64,000 nt of DNA from Prillingera fragicola (Eukaryota; Basidiomycota; Tremellomycetes; Trichosporonales; Trichosporonaceae), in assembly GCA_002335605.1 (NCBI GenBank), contig BEDY01000013.1, positions 124,001 through 188,000 of the forward strand. The letters are read 5' to 3'. Within the stretch, counting starts at the first letter, position 1. Each line of letters starts with the position of its first letter. Shown here in pieces: positions 48,101-58,333 of the stretch. A program made the position numbers and the translations under genes. The notes beneath the pieces were generated by a model. It saw only the letters and a list, made by a program, of their open reading frames with translations. It ran no database searches and was not told the origin of the DNA.

Positions 48101-48338
48101 CCGACGGAGCCGGAGCTCGCCTGTCATCGACGGGATGCAGCTGTGGTCCGCGTGGGTTGACGTAGGGTTGCTGCTGCTGCTGGTGGTACTGGTCCTGCTG
48201 TCCGAATGCTGGGGAAAATGTCTGGCCAGGCTGTTGCTGCTGCTGTTGCTGCTGCTGGTTGTAGTCGTAGCCGCCTTGGCCCTGTTGCTGATTCACTTGT
48301 AGTGAAGGGTCCACGGCATAGCGTGATCGTGGGGGCAT
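45193..48338 (-). CDS. SEC24: COPII coat protein Sec24
   Basis: Cargo-selecting subunit of the COPII coat that forms vesicles at the endoplasmic reticulum. 1,019 residues from exons 48338-47789, 47740-46013 and 45974-45193. The N-terminal 150 residues or so are Gln/Pro-rich with long glutamine runs. A zinc finger [21 protein letters not shown]...CNLC follows. The trunk begins GRVFAIDVSAPSTHRAIVREV and continues NVFLSGMPLLGPGKL, and the beta-barrel has FYQRNLTDLEF. The C-terminal helical and gelsolin-like parts include VRAALIERCNRVLLMYRRHC, LPRFMRASHAYMVADG and FANSLVEDSNNDALAYTDFL. Length, domain order and ending agree with fungal Sec24. The gene is divergent from the TBC GAP gene, which also works in membrane traffic. 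Confidence 0.95.
48168..48283. repeat. Imperfect CAG/CTG trinucleotide tract inside SEC24
   Basis: On the + strand this region is rich in CTG and TTG triplets. On the coding strand these give runs of glutamine near residues 20-60 of Sec24. Such tracts vary in length between strains. Confidence 0.75.
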
Positions 48339-48702
48339 GATGGTATGTTGAGGTCGTTATTAAGGAAGTGGGGGAAGAGTAGAAAAGAGTCGTGACAAGG
48401 CGCGCGCGAGATTGAGGGAGGAACACGTCGAAGTTGAGAGAGGCACAGTTCATCTCCACCACCCAGTATAAAGTGGAGGGATGGAATAAATATACTCCCG
48501 TCCACTCCGTCCATGACGCGGTGTGCTGTACACTGTGGTGGGTGGCCAACGAAGCTGCCAACTCTTTGGACCCGCGTCACAGTCTCTCCCATCTTGTATC
48601 CACTACTACTCTTGCTTGCACTGCTATACTAGACAGCCATAGGTCTCCTCACAGTAACCTCCTTACCCGCCTCTACCTTTACACTCCCGTCTTTGGCTCG
48701 CC
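48339..48702. promoter_or_regulatory. Divergent promoter region, SEC24 and TBC GAP
   Basis: This 364-bp region has start codons on both sides. A TATAAA sits at about 48466-48471 on the + strand with further A/T-rich sequence after it (AATAAATATA), a candidate core promoter element. Its use is inferred from sequence only. Confidence 0.4.
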
Positions 48703-51560
48703 ATGGCCAGAACAGATATCCAAAAGGTGAGCCTCGCCACCCATTCCGCATCGCTCACCACGGAGCAGCCTGAGCGGAATGACATCTCGGACAGCATTGG
48801 CAACCTCCATCTGAACGGATCGACAGATAGCTTTGAGCACATTCCAGCCTCGGGAGAGTCGGCCTCGGCGTCTGCATCGCAAACCGAGTCAACACAATGG
48901 CCCTCTTCGTCTGAATCCGGGGACAAGAAGGCGCGGCTCATATACTGCAAGTCGCACGTTGCGATTCACCCCACGCAGCTCCGTCGCGACAACATCTCAG
49001 GCATGCTAGGACTCGTCGAGGTTGACAAGGAGGCCCCGCTTGTGCCGGACGCTGAGGGCGGCAAACCTACTTCCAACAAGGACATTCTGGTAGTCTGGGT
49101 CCCCGACGAGCTGTTTATGCGGCTCTCGGAAGAGGACCAGCGTAGCTACCTGCGCGTGGAGCAGCGGTCTTTGGGTACCCCTGCAGAGGAAGATGGTACG
49201 TGGAAGCTGCTACAGATTTGACTGCGGAAGTTGGAGTCGGATGACGAGAATGCGGAGGCGGTGCCTCGGTCGCCACTGTTGGAGGTCCAGGCCAGACGCT
49301 GACGCGCAGGTTATGTGTTCGTTTCACTGCCGGCTCCTCGTGGAGAACGATACGCCTTCTCGATTCCGGTTTCGAACCTCTACAGCATCTTGGTATACCC
49401 CCCGAGTTTGTCACACTGGTATGGCTCGGCAACGTTCAACCTGCTCGGTGGCGTGTCCCTGGCAACATTGTACTTTCACGATGACCAGACCCCACTCGTC
49501 ACGACACCCCGGTCGAATGATCCGCCTACACCACCGTGGGGCTTTCCGCCCTTTCTCAACGTACTCCGCCAGCACGCCAATCTGCTTCGCTCAAAGCTCG
49601 TCACTGCCTCGAACAACCGGGGTGGCGAACTCTGGCTCATTAACCCGAGCAAGAGCGACCGCGAGGTCCACGAGGCTGGCTATGACGAGTCCCCGCGGAT
49701 TCGACCGGAGACGGAAGCGGCCTACCCGCCGCCTTTGATGCAATACCCGACGCTTGCCGCTGTCCAGGCGTCGCCGCGCGAGTCCCTGCTCGTGGGGTTG
49801 TCCAACATTACCAACTTGGCAAGACATACCGCGCAGAACGTGCTCAACCACCCGCTGGCAAAACCCGTGGTGCCTCATCTTCCTCCTGCCTTCCGCAGCT
49901 TGGTGAACGCACCGGGGGAATGGGAAAGCCGGCTTACGCCTCGCCCCGCTGGTCGTGGGCCCGACGTGGCCAGCGAGTTTGAGGCTGCTCGACTCTATCT
50001 CGCGCGCTGGGCTCGTGTTGTTGCCGAAGAAGGCGAGCGATCTCGCCGTGATGAAATAGCAGCACACGCTGGTCAGGGTCCTGACTCTGGTCATGGCGAG
50101 GAGGATTTGACCGACTTGGGCGTCTTCTCGCTGCTGCCGAACAACTCGAACCGCCCGCGCCCCAAACCCACGCGCACGCCCAACGACCCGATTACCGCTG
50201 CCGACTGGAAACAGTACATGGTAGACGGACGGGACGAGCTATTTGTGCGTGGCGAAATCTTCCGACGCGGGTTCACCGACAGCCCCGAGCCTGATCAGCA
50301 AGCGGTGCGCCGTGAGGGATGGGAGGTGCTACTCGGCGTTGTGCCTTGGGACGCCGGAGGTTGCGAGCCTGGAGAGGACGCTAAGAAGCGCCGTGACGAA
50401 GCACGCTGCGACATTCTTGAAGCAAAGGAGCTCGAGTACGCACTTTTGCTTTCCGGGTGGCGCGACAAGACTACCAACGGTGAGGCGCCCGAGGCCTGGC
50501 GCGAGGAGTGGCACCGTATCGACGTCGACTGCCGGCGCACGGATCGGACGATTCCGCTCTACGCGTTTACGACAGATGGCGCTGAAGACGGTCAGGAGGA
50601 GAAGGAAGGTGGTGGAGCCGGCTACGGTGTGTGGGGCGAAGACGACAAGGAGGAGGAAGGCAGCTTTGCCGCCCTCAACCCTCATATCGCTGCGCTCCGC
50701 AACGTCCTCATGACGTACCATGTGCACGCCCCCGATCTTGGGTATGTGCAGGGAATGTCTGACCTGCTGTCGCCAATCTACTATGTCTTTGGCGCCAACG
50801 AGGCCGAGGCATTCTGGGGTCTCTGTGGCGTGATGCGTATCATGGAGGTCAACTTTTTGCGCGACCAAAGCGGCATGCGCAAGCAGCTCAGCACGCTACA
50901 GCAGCTCATTGAGCTGATGGACCCGGAACTGTACGCCCACCTCGAAAGCACGGGCTCTCTCAACCTGTTCTTCACGTTCCGCTGGATCTTGATTGCATTC
51001 AAGCGTGAATTTGCGTTTGAAAAGGTTATCCAGCTCTGGGAGGTGCTGTGGACAAACTACTACAGCGACCGGTTTGTGCTGTTTGTTGCCCTCGGAGTGC
51101 TGCAGAGCCACCGCGACGTGATTCTGCGGTACTTGACCGAGTTTGACGAGGTGCTCAAGTATGCCAACGACCTGAGTGGAACTGTATGTCTTCTGGCTCA
51201 TGAGACAATGCTGACGCTCAGATTGATCTTGACACGACACTGGCACAGGCCGAGGTGCTGTTCCTCAGCTTCCGGTCCGTCGTCGAGGAGATTGACAAGG
51301 AGGCGTCCGAGGCCGCCAGCGCTGCTGGAGGTAGCGAGCTGCGTCAGCGCAAGGGCAGCACCGACACGGCCGCACGTAAGCGCAAGGAGCTCAGTCCCGA
51401 GCTTCGCGAGCTTCTCGAGTCGTGGACTCCTGAGAGCGCCGCTGCCGCCGCTGGATCGGCGTCGATTGCTGACCTCAACCCACATGCGCTTGAGGTGGCT
51501 GTCGCTGAGGCTGAGGCTGAGACTGAGACTGAGGGAAAGGGCAAGGCACCTGCAAAGTAG
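48703..51560 (+). CDS. TBC-domain Rab GTPase-activating protein, Gyp7-like
   Basis: A model of 901 residues from exons 48703-49195, 49310-51183 and 51222-51560. The N-terminal part (KARLIYCKSHVAIHPTQLRRDNISGML...) and YVFVSLPAPRGERYAFSIPVSNLYSILVYPPSL match the Gyp7/TBC1D15 type. The TBC domain shows RIDVDCRRTDRTIPLY (the catalytic-Arg region), LGYVQGMSDLLSPIYYV (the QGM motif with catalytic Gln), AFWGLCGVM, WILIAFKREFAFEKVIQLWEVLWTNY and FVLFVALGVLQ. Gyp7 acts on Ypt7 in vacuole fusion; that target is inference here. Two model doubts remain. The sequence 48727-48768 looks like a 42-nt in-frame intron (GTGAGC...AG). The 114-nt first intron contains a partly coding-looking stretch and could be two introns around a small exon. 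Confidence 0.9.
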
Positions 51561-51636
51561 CTTGTACGACTATAGATTCATGTCACTGTGTTTACTGTTA
51601 GAACTGCTTGATGTGTTTACTGTTAGAACTGTTTGA

Positions 51637-52830
51637 TCAAGTCCGCTTAATCATCATGAGCACCAGGGGCCAGGCGACGTCAAAGTCGCCCTCCTCGACT
51701 GGCTTTCCAGTCTTCTTGGCCCTCTTCTCCCGCTCATCCTTCATCCCGACCTTGATATCCTCAATTAGCCTTTCGACGATATCCCCCTCCTTGCCACCCT
51801 TGCCCCTCCTGGCGGCGTCCTCGGGGTGCTTTTCATGGAAGGTGTGCAGCGCACTCGCGCTGCGGAAGTATCCCTCGAGCTGCTCAAAGTTCCATTTACG
51901 CGTCAGGCGCCACTGGTCCCCGTCGCTGCCCTGCTTGATGCGCACGGCAGTGGACGGGTCCCACCCCGAGGACCCGCTGACGGGCGCGGGTTCCTGCACA
52001 TTCGCCGGGGCCGGGTGGGTGTGGGTCGCCGCGTCGAGGTCGGGGATGGACGCCAGGAGTGTCTCGGTGTCGGGTGGCGGCAGGTCGGCTGGGTGGGTCG
52101 CTGGAGTGGTGTGTTCGGGGGCGACGGGGAAGGGGATGCGGTCTAGGAGTCCTTCGACGATGGAGCGGCCAGGTTGAGAGTAGTATGGCCCGATACCGCC
52201 TTTGCCTTGCATAAATGCGGTATACAGGGGGGTGAGGGTTGGGAAGGTTGGAAAGAACATTTCGCTGTAGCCCTGTTGTTGGGTTAGCTGAGCTTTGACG
52301 GGTTGAGAAAAGCTCACGACATAGGCGACTGTGCCGCCTGAGCGGAGGACGCGAGCCAGCTCGCTCCACGTCTTGTTGTGGTCAAACCAGTGTGATGCCT
52401 GGCCGGCGACAACGAGGTCAACAGAGTCGTTTCCTAGTCCGGCGGCGCCAAAGTCCTCAGACTTGCCCACTGTATAGGTGATACGTGGGACTTTGGGGTC
52501 TTCAGGCTGCAGACCTATTGAGACCATCTTGGCGCTTGGATCTAAACCTGTTACCTTTTTGAACGACGGCGCGAGGCCCATGGCCACAAAGCCTGGGTGT
52601 GTTAGACGGCCAAGAGGAGGGACGCGGTATCACGGTTCTTACCTGGTCCGCAGCCTAGGTCTACTGCATGGTCCATTCGGCCGCCCTTGGCTTTGTGAAA
52701 AGCAACAATGATCTTGTATAGCTGGGCGGGGTACGTCCTGATGGTCAGTACGATGAGCAAGGCGTGTTACCCACGGCCGGGACGAGAGATACTGCGCCAC
52801 ATCAAAGGTCGTCTTGGCGTAAGTAGCCAT
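51637..52830 (-). CDS. SAM-dependent methyltransferase, Tmt1/Crg1-like
   Basis: 353 residues from exons 52830-52775, 52737-52643, 52592-52318 and 52272-51637, with phases consistent. The start MATYAKTTFDVAQYLSSRPTYPAQLY is typical of fungal small-molecule methyltransferases (trans-aconitate or lipid-related, Tmt1 and Crg1 group). Motif I is DHAVDLGCGPG, motif II is VTGLDPSAKMV, and the post-I element is SVDLVVAGQASHWFD, with HWFD characteristic of this group. The middle has a Pro/Thr-rich insert (residues 190-225 or so). The last intron (52273-52317, 45 nt) is in frame without stops but has a good GTGAGC donor and a GCTAAC branch, so both forms are possible. A TG-dinucleotide tract lies just upstream of the start codon. 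Confidence 0.85.
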
Positions 52831-52836
52831 TATAGG

Positions 52837-52878
52837 TGTTTGTGTATGTGTGTGTGTGTGTGTGTGGGTGTGTGTGTT
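52837..52878. repeat. TG/CA dinucleotide microsatellite
   Basis: An almost pure (TG)n tract on the + strand with a few interruptions. It lies 7 bp upstream of the methyltransferase start codon, so it is part of its 5' leader or core promoter. Confidence 0.9.
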
Positions 52879-53968
52879 ATGTGTAGCGTTGTCGCAGAGG
52901 ATGCATAGGCTTCTATGCTCACGATGCGATGAGTTTATGTACAAGATCACAACAAACGCCGGTCGGCGATGGGCGGCGATCAGTACATGGGATCCGGATA
53001 TAACCCACCTAGGTGTCGCATGTACGTCATCAGTTGTTAATCTCATCAGCCAAAAGGTGTAGCAATCACCTCGGCTTTTGTCGTCCGATACAAAGAGCAG
53101 CTACTGGCCAGCTTGTGGTGCAGATTTAGTACCAAGCACAAACACATGTGCATCGTTTTGAGCGATTTCCTCATCAGCACATGCACATAGTCTGTCGATC
53201 TGGGTGGGAGTGCCTTTGACACACCGATCCGCCCATTCTGCACCATCGGATTTGGGCGGATCAACTCAACGTTGCTCTTTTCACGTGGATTTCTCAGCTC
53301 AGTCGTCTGCTCATGCCTCCCTAGGTAGGAGACATTACCGCCGAAGAGTCGTTCAGACAACAAGCTCGGGTACTAGGATGCAGGAATCTTTGATCGGAAA
53401 CGCTCTGCGCCCTCAACTTCACCCAAACGACACAACCGAAGTCGACCCATTGCGATCTCATCCACTGCTCTCTACTGCTCTCGCAGAACGAGCTCATCAT
53501 GCAGGTTCACAAGTTTCTGGCAACAATGCGTCAGCGCACGGCGACTCACCCTCACACTGATGCCACTGGACACCTTCAACATGGGACCGTGCGCCGCCAC
53601 CATTTCTGGTGTTTACACCTCAGGACGGGAGTCCTGACCCAGCTTGCATGCTACTCCTTTGAGCTGTTCCTTTGTCTTCTTTTCTCTCCTCAAGCCGCCT
53701 TTGCAACTCTGTGGCCAACTTTGACCGTCCCATTCACCTTTGCATGCCCATTAGCAACTCTTCTACATACCCGGGTCTTATCCGTGCCGCACAATAATGG
53801 GTACGCAGTGGTCACGCCTTGCTCAGGAGGAAGGGTGCAAGCTCCCTTCGGCCTGGGGGGAAGGGCCTATTCACTGGCGAATGGTGATAAGTGAGTGATG
53901 CAGTGGGGTCAGCTTCAGTGGGAAGCTGCCGAGTTGTTGACAATCCAGCACCATTTCTGGACGTTGGA
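52879..53968. other. Intergenic or unassigned upstream sequence
   Basis: About 1.1 kb upstream of the frame-broken unknown gene. An open frame at 53499-53894 contains a hydrophobic stretch (FELFLCLLFSPQAAFATLW), but it has no start context or splice link that I can support. It could hold an upstream exon of the next gene. Confidence 0.3.
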
Positions 53969-55022
53969 ATGTTTGGCTACTGCTATCCGACAAACCTCGG
54001 GGCTGATCCGTCGCAGTGTCGCGTTAACAACTTGAACCCAGAGGAAGACAAGGTGCCGCTGTGTACTCCTTCTGTGCCCTGGTTTCGCCACTTGAGACAT
54101 TGTGCTCCCGCAGACGCTCGGGGCGCTTACGACCAAGAAGATGCCGTGTCTGATAGGGCTTCCGAGTTCATGGGCACACCATCGTTGATGGTGGACCGCC
54201 GCCTTGGCGGGTCGCAGTACTCGGCCAGTGGGAGCGACTCGCCAGCTCCCACGTTTGGCAAGGACTCTGCCAAGAGGGCGAGACACAAGTCCAAGATTCA
54301 GTTTAGTGGGGCAAAGGGCTGGCGCTGGCGTTCTCCTCCAGAGCCGCAGCATGTGGAGCAGCTTGTCTCCACTTGGAATGAGCCTAAGCGCCATGGTCGG
54401 AGTGGCAGCCACGACAGCGGTCTTCCGCCCAGTCACTCGAGCTTCGAGTCGTTTGAGCCCCTCCTCACACAGACAGTCGCGGATCAACCGGATAAATGAA
54501 AAGTACGCGCACATTGGGCCAAACGACATGCCCCCGCTGTTCGTCGTAAACGGACACAAGGGTCGTTTCGATCAGTACAGCTACTCGAGCACGATGATGG
54601 CGACACGAGGAGGATCAACTCTCGGCTCGTCTCGGGCAGCGGACACATCGTTGGAGTCCAAGGTGTCGTCGCTTGGTGTGTCGTCTCACAATACTTTGCG
54701 AGGTGGAACCGATGCACACAGCTTGATGGCCTCGTTTGGTGCATCGACCAACAGCTCCCGCGGGGCTGGCAGTATCGCCTCTGGAGGAACGTTTGGCAGC
54801 TTTGGTGAGCGACTGTCCCGCAAGCATGCCATCAAGCGGAGTAGGTTCGGTGACGGTAGCTTGGGGAGTGGGGGAATGAGTCTTGGGAGTGGGAGGAAGA
54901 GTTTGAGTGGAGGGCAGAGTGTGGGTAGTGGAGGGAAGAGCAGTGGAGAATATTGGCGCAAGGGCAGTGGCGAGTACTTGTCTTTGGATGACACGGATCC
55001 CTTTCAGCGTCGTGGGATCTGA
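53969..55022 (+). pseudogene. Unknown Ser/Gly-rich protein gene with apparent frame break
   Basis: Two open frames look like parts of one gene. The first (53969-54499) reads MFGYCYPTNLG, then FMGTPSLMVDRRLGGSQYSASGSDS and KRARHKSKIQFSGAKGWRW, ending at a stop after VADQPDK. The second, in another frame from about 54480, reads INRINEKYAHIGPNDMPPLFVVNGHKG and continues into a Ser/Gly-rich tail with repeated GSGGKS and GSGRKSLSGG motifs, ending DPFQRRGI. No intron with a good donor and acceptor joins them. An indel, a sequencing error or an unrecognised splice could explain this. No family was recognised, and the true 5' end may lie further upstream. Confidence 0.45.
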
Positions 55023-55526
55023 CTTTGAGGTGGTATGGTGTACTTATTGTAGAGGATAAGAGCGGTTGGCAAATGGATATTGCTTTCGGCGCTTGGACTA
55101 ATCGTGGGTTGGCACAACTCTTGTGCGGTTGATATCCATGCGACCCTCCCGTATTTCAATGACAATCTGACCATGCCAGGACAATGTGGTCTCCAGACTA
55201 TTCAGGCTCTCCCCTCACAGATCGTTTCTGTGCAGCCCAGATGCGCAGTTCAATCATCACCTGCTGCGGATCAAGATGAGACCAGGACACTGTTAAATAA
55301 TTTATTTAATTAACCGGATCGTTACCAAGGCACTGAAACGCGTCGCGGACCCTTCTTGCAACGCCAAGCATGTTCCAAGCAACAAAGGGAGAGCAGTGCT
55401 GTCAACACTGCTATCTTACTCGTGCATATACACTCCTCTCAACACCAACGCATCTCCCACAAACCTCGGCCATTACCGCGCGCCGATTTACACCTACCCA
55501 CACTCGTTCCCCTCACACTCCTTACA
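55023..55526. other. Intergenic
   Basis: This is the promoter region of the small tail-hydrophobic protein. It includes an A/T-rich palindrome-like stretch (TTAAATAATTTATTTAATTAA) at 55293-55313, unusual for this GC-rich window. No gene was seen. Confidence 0.4.
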
Positions 55527-55826
55527 ATGGCCGGCAACCCTTACGCCGGCGGCGGCGGCGGTCAGAGCGTCTCGATCGCATCCGACAACACGGTCGGGCT
55601 CGCCACGACGAGCGCGACGCCGTGGGTCAAGCCCAACCCCAACCCCACCGGTTGGCGCGGTACCGACGTCAAAGACATGCCGCACTCGTCGACGACGAGC
55701 GCGTCCGAGTCGACCTCGACCGGGGGATCGTCAACGTCAGCAGCCATGCCCGCGTTTGGACGCAAAGCCGGGCTGGCAGTTGCGATGAGCTTGCTGGTCA
55801 CGGTCGTCGCTGCTGTTGGTGTCTGA
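55527..55826 (+). CDS. Small Ser/Thr-rich protein with hydrophobic C-terminal tail
   Basis: Single exon, 99 residues. It starts MAGNPYAGGGGGQ with no N-terminal signal, then has NPNPTGWRGTDVKDMPH and a Ser/Thr-rich linker. It ends in a hydrophobic segment (LAVAMSLLVTVVAAVGV) after a Gly-Arg-Lys. The layout (short soluble part, hydrophobic last 20 residues) recalls the proteins at 16843-17295 and 60210-60671, but it lacks their cysteines. A tail-anchored membrane protein is the simplest reading. No family was recognised. Confidence 0.65.
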   Translation: MAGNPYAGGGGGQSVSIASDNTVGLATTSATPWVKPNPNPTGWRGTDVKDMPHSSTTSASESTSTGGSSTSAAMPAFGRKAGLAVAMSLLVTVVAAVGV

Positions 55827-56015
55827 TACATTGATCTACAGTGGTGAGCAGGACCGTGGAGGGCACGGCTGACCTCAGGTTGATCCACCTAGCCTATATG
55901 GATTGTATCCTACACGCGTCTTGTTCTCTCATACGATCGTTTATTATCGTACTTTTCACACTCGGCTTGCCACACTGTCCGCAATATATGAGTGATGCAT
56001 GCAATGTCCCCTTCT

Positions 56016-57318
56016 CTACAGCTTTCCACTCTGATACCTCCACCAGATTGCTGGCGCGAGTTTCCAATCGTGCTTGAGCATCTCTGGGCTGAAGACGTCA
56101 AAGTCATTCTTCTCCAGCTTTTGCAGATACTTCTCGGCAGGCACAGCCGCGAGGAAGAGTGGCATGGCGGCCGCGGGGACCACCTTGCCGTTGTCGCGCT
56201 TCAGGTCGGTGCGCGCAGTGATGAGCTCGTCCATGCCGCGCGTAGCGATAGTGTAGGCTGCGTCGCGGAAACCCTTGGCCTCGGCGCCTTGCCTAAGGAC
56301 ATCCTCGTCGACGACGCCGTGCTGTGCAGCAACGTCCGCCGGAATGTTCAGTTGCCGCTTGGCAACGAGTCCGGGCATGCTTCGAAGCAGCGAGGTGACA
56401 GTCAGGAGGTGCGCGACGTGCGAGAGCGTGTGGGCAATGTGCGACGTTCCGGGGTCCGTCGGGGAGACGAGAATAGGGAGCGGGCCCTGGAGCAGCGCGC
56501 CGGCGAGGGGAGAGTAGGTGCTGAGGTGCTGCTCGAGGGTCTGGGATGCGGGAGGGTTTGAGAGCGTCTTGGCCTGGGTGTGAGCTTGTATCTGGAGATG
56601 GACACTTACGCGAATGTCAATAAGCTGCGAGAGGTAGTACCTCTGAATGGGGCGGTTCTTACGCGCCTCGGCGAGCGCGATGACAACTGGGTGCTGAGGG
56701 ACGGCCCGGCCGTCAGTCGCAAACACTGCTGCCAAGGCGTCGCGCCAGAACTGGAAGCGCATGGCTGCGATAGCAGGCTGAGAGACGGTCGTGGTCACGA
56801 GGTGAAGCTCAATCTGGTGCGTCAGCCGTGGTCACACTGATGCTGGAGGTGGAGGTTGATGGACATGGACCCGCTGAGATGGCTCCACAGACGAGTACTC
56901 AAGCAGTGCTCTCAGGCGCGTAAGGCAGCCATCAGATCCCCACACGACGACGTACATTCAAAGCCCTAATAGCAAGCCACCACTCCTTCTCCTTTCGTGG
57001 CCAGAAAAAGCTGCACAGCCAGGCATCCGGGTCGAGCTTCTGCACCAGGCTCGCGCAGTAGGCAGCAGCCTCGTGGGGTCCACCTTTAGTCGTGGGAACA
57101 TTCAGTGCTGGTCCGGGCGTGCGTGCGCCAGCAGCCTTGGGGTCAGGCTTGGGAGTGCTGGGTCCAGCGGTGGCTGAGGATGACGACGGGGCGGGCTGGT
57201 GAGCGCGGAGCGATGACGAGGCAAAGGCGCGCGCGCATGCTGGGCCGACGGGGGCTGCACTAGGAGCATGTGCCAGTGCCCGTGTAGCGCCGAGGAGGGG
57301 TCGGAGCGTGGTGCGCAT
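56016..57318 (-). CDS. NDUFAF6-like complex I assembly factor (squalene/phytoene synthase fold)
   Basis: 374 residues from exons 57318-56956, 56813-56610 and 56573-56016. The N-terminus (MRTTLRPLLGATRALAHA...RAFASSSLRAH) is a mitochondrial presequence. The body reads AYCASLVQKLDPDAWLCSFFWPRKEKEWWLAIRALNIELHLV, then MRFQFWRDALAAVF, YLSQLIDIR, THTLSHVAHLLTVTSLLRSMP and LNIPADVAAQHGV. These positions match the NDUFAF6 branch of the squalene/phytoene synthase superfamily, whose members lack the Asp-rich prenyl-diphosphate motifs and assist assembly of respiratory complex I. The first intron is 142 nt, long for this window. An in-frame ATG at 57357 would add 13 residues. Confidence 0.88.
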
Positions 57319-57641
57319 TGTGGACGGTGATGGAGAGGACGGAGATTGCGGCGACAACTTTTGCGGTCAGTGACGTCTGCTAGTCACGTTGGGCTTTCCC
57401 AGCCAACCCCGGCGCTGGAGTTTGTCGCTCCGTCGCCAATGCCGCTGCCGCAGCCGTCCACCTTCATGAACGATTCACAGGGGATTCACAGGGGGCGAGA
57501 GAGGAATGTAGATAAGTACAATGCATGAGCATGTTGTTCCACTGGCATGCGGTGCCCTACTGCCGGCCGCGGTTCTCATCTTCGGCCTCTGACCTCTGGC
57601 TCTATCAACCCTTCAAGCTGTCCGGGCTGCATCTGCTACAC
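57319..57641. other. Intergenic
   Basis: This gap lies between the NDUFAF6-like start and the DUF4604 stop, both on the minus strand. A short direct repeat AGGGGATTCACAGGGG occurs near 57479. Nothing else was seen. Confidence 0.4.
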
Positions 57642-58237
57642 CTATGCTTCACCCTCTGCCTCGTCAAAGCTCAGTAATCCTTTGACAGCCTTGGATTTCT
57701 TCTTCTTCTTCTTATCTGAAGCCGAAGCGGCAGCGACAGCCTCGCCTACAAGCTTGCGCTTGGCGCCGGCTGGGGTGGGCCGTGATCGTGATGTTGACGC
57801 CGACTTGGGCTTATCCTCGGCGCCCTTGCCCTTGTCCTTGCTGTCCTCGGGCGGTGGTGATGGCAGACCAGCAGCTGGAATGTTAGCTACCAGCAACAAT
57901 GACGCCAAGACTCACCACGACGACGTTCCCTCGCCACCTCTTCTGCGTTCAGATGCCGTCCCTCCTTGAGGACGACAACCTGCGGGCCATCATCTCCACC
58001 GCCGTACATCTTGTCCCACTCGTCCCCGCTGTCTTCGCCTTCATCCCCGCTGCCAGCGGCCCAAGCGCCTTCTTTTGGGCGGGAGGGAAGCTCTCGCCCA
58101 TCGCGGCCGTATCGGGGCTCATCGTCGTCGTCTTGGCGCGGAGGTGGTGCACCGAAGTTTTGCAAGAACGCTGGCTTCTGCGCGACGTACTCGAGCCCCT
58201 TTGTGAGCTGTGCGCGTGTGGGTTCGCCTCGGGGCAT
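57642..58237 (-). CDS. DUF4604-like nuclear or RNA-associated small protein
   Basis: 184 residues from exons 58237-57916 and 57874-57642. The N-terminus MPRGEPTRAQLTKGLEYVAQKPAFLQNFGAPPP fits the family core (L-x-Y-V-x-x-x-P-x-F-L). An acidic region DDDDEPRYGRDGRELPSRP and GDEWDKMYGGGDDGPQVVVLKEG follow, then a lysine-rich tail with a run of six Lys (DKKKKKKSKAVKGLLSFDE). The function of DUF4604 proteins is unknown to me; low complexity and charge suggest a nuclear protein. The gene is divergent from TSC10 with only 96 bp between start codons. Confidence 0.8.
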
Positions 58238-58333
58238 GGTGTTGCACTGTGTAGGTGGATTTGGTGCAGTTGTCAACATTGGTTCCTGAACGCGTGTCCC
58301 AACTTTAGCTCATTTGCCCATACCACCAGCACC
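58238..58333. promoter_or_regulatory. Compact bidirectional promoter, DUF4604 gene and TSC10
   Basis: Only 96 bp separate the two start codons, so both 5' leaders and the shared promoter must fit here or overlap the genes. No TATA box is visible. Confidence 0.5.

Noticed and set aside
53915..54559. 215-codon open frame on the minus strand
   Set aside because: It is the antisense shadow of the better-supported + strand frame at 53969-54499.
55293..55313. A/T-rich palindrome as a replication origin
   Set aside because: An A/T-rich stretch alone does not identify an origin in this type of fungus.
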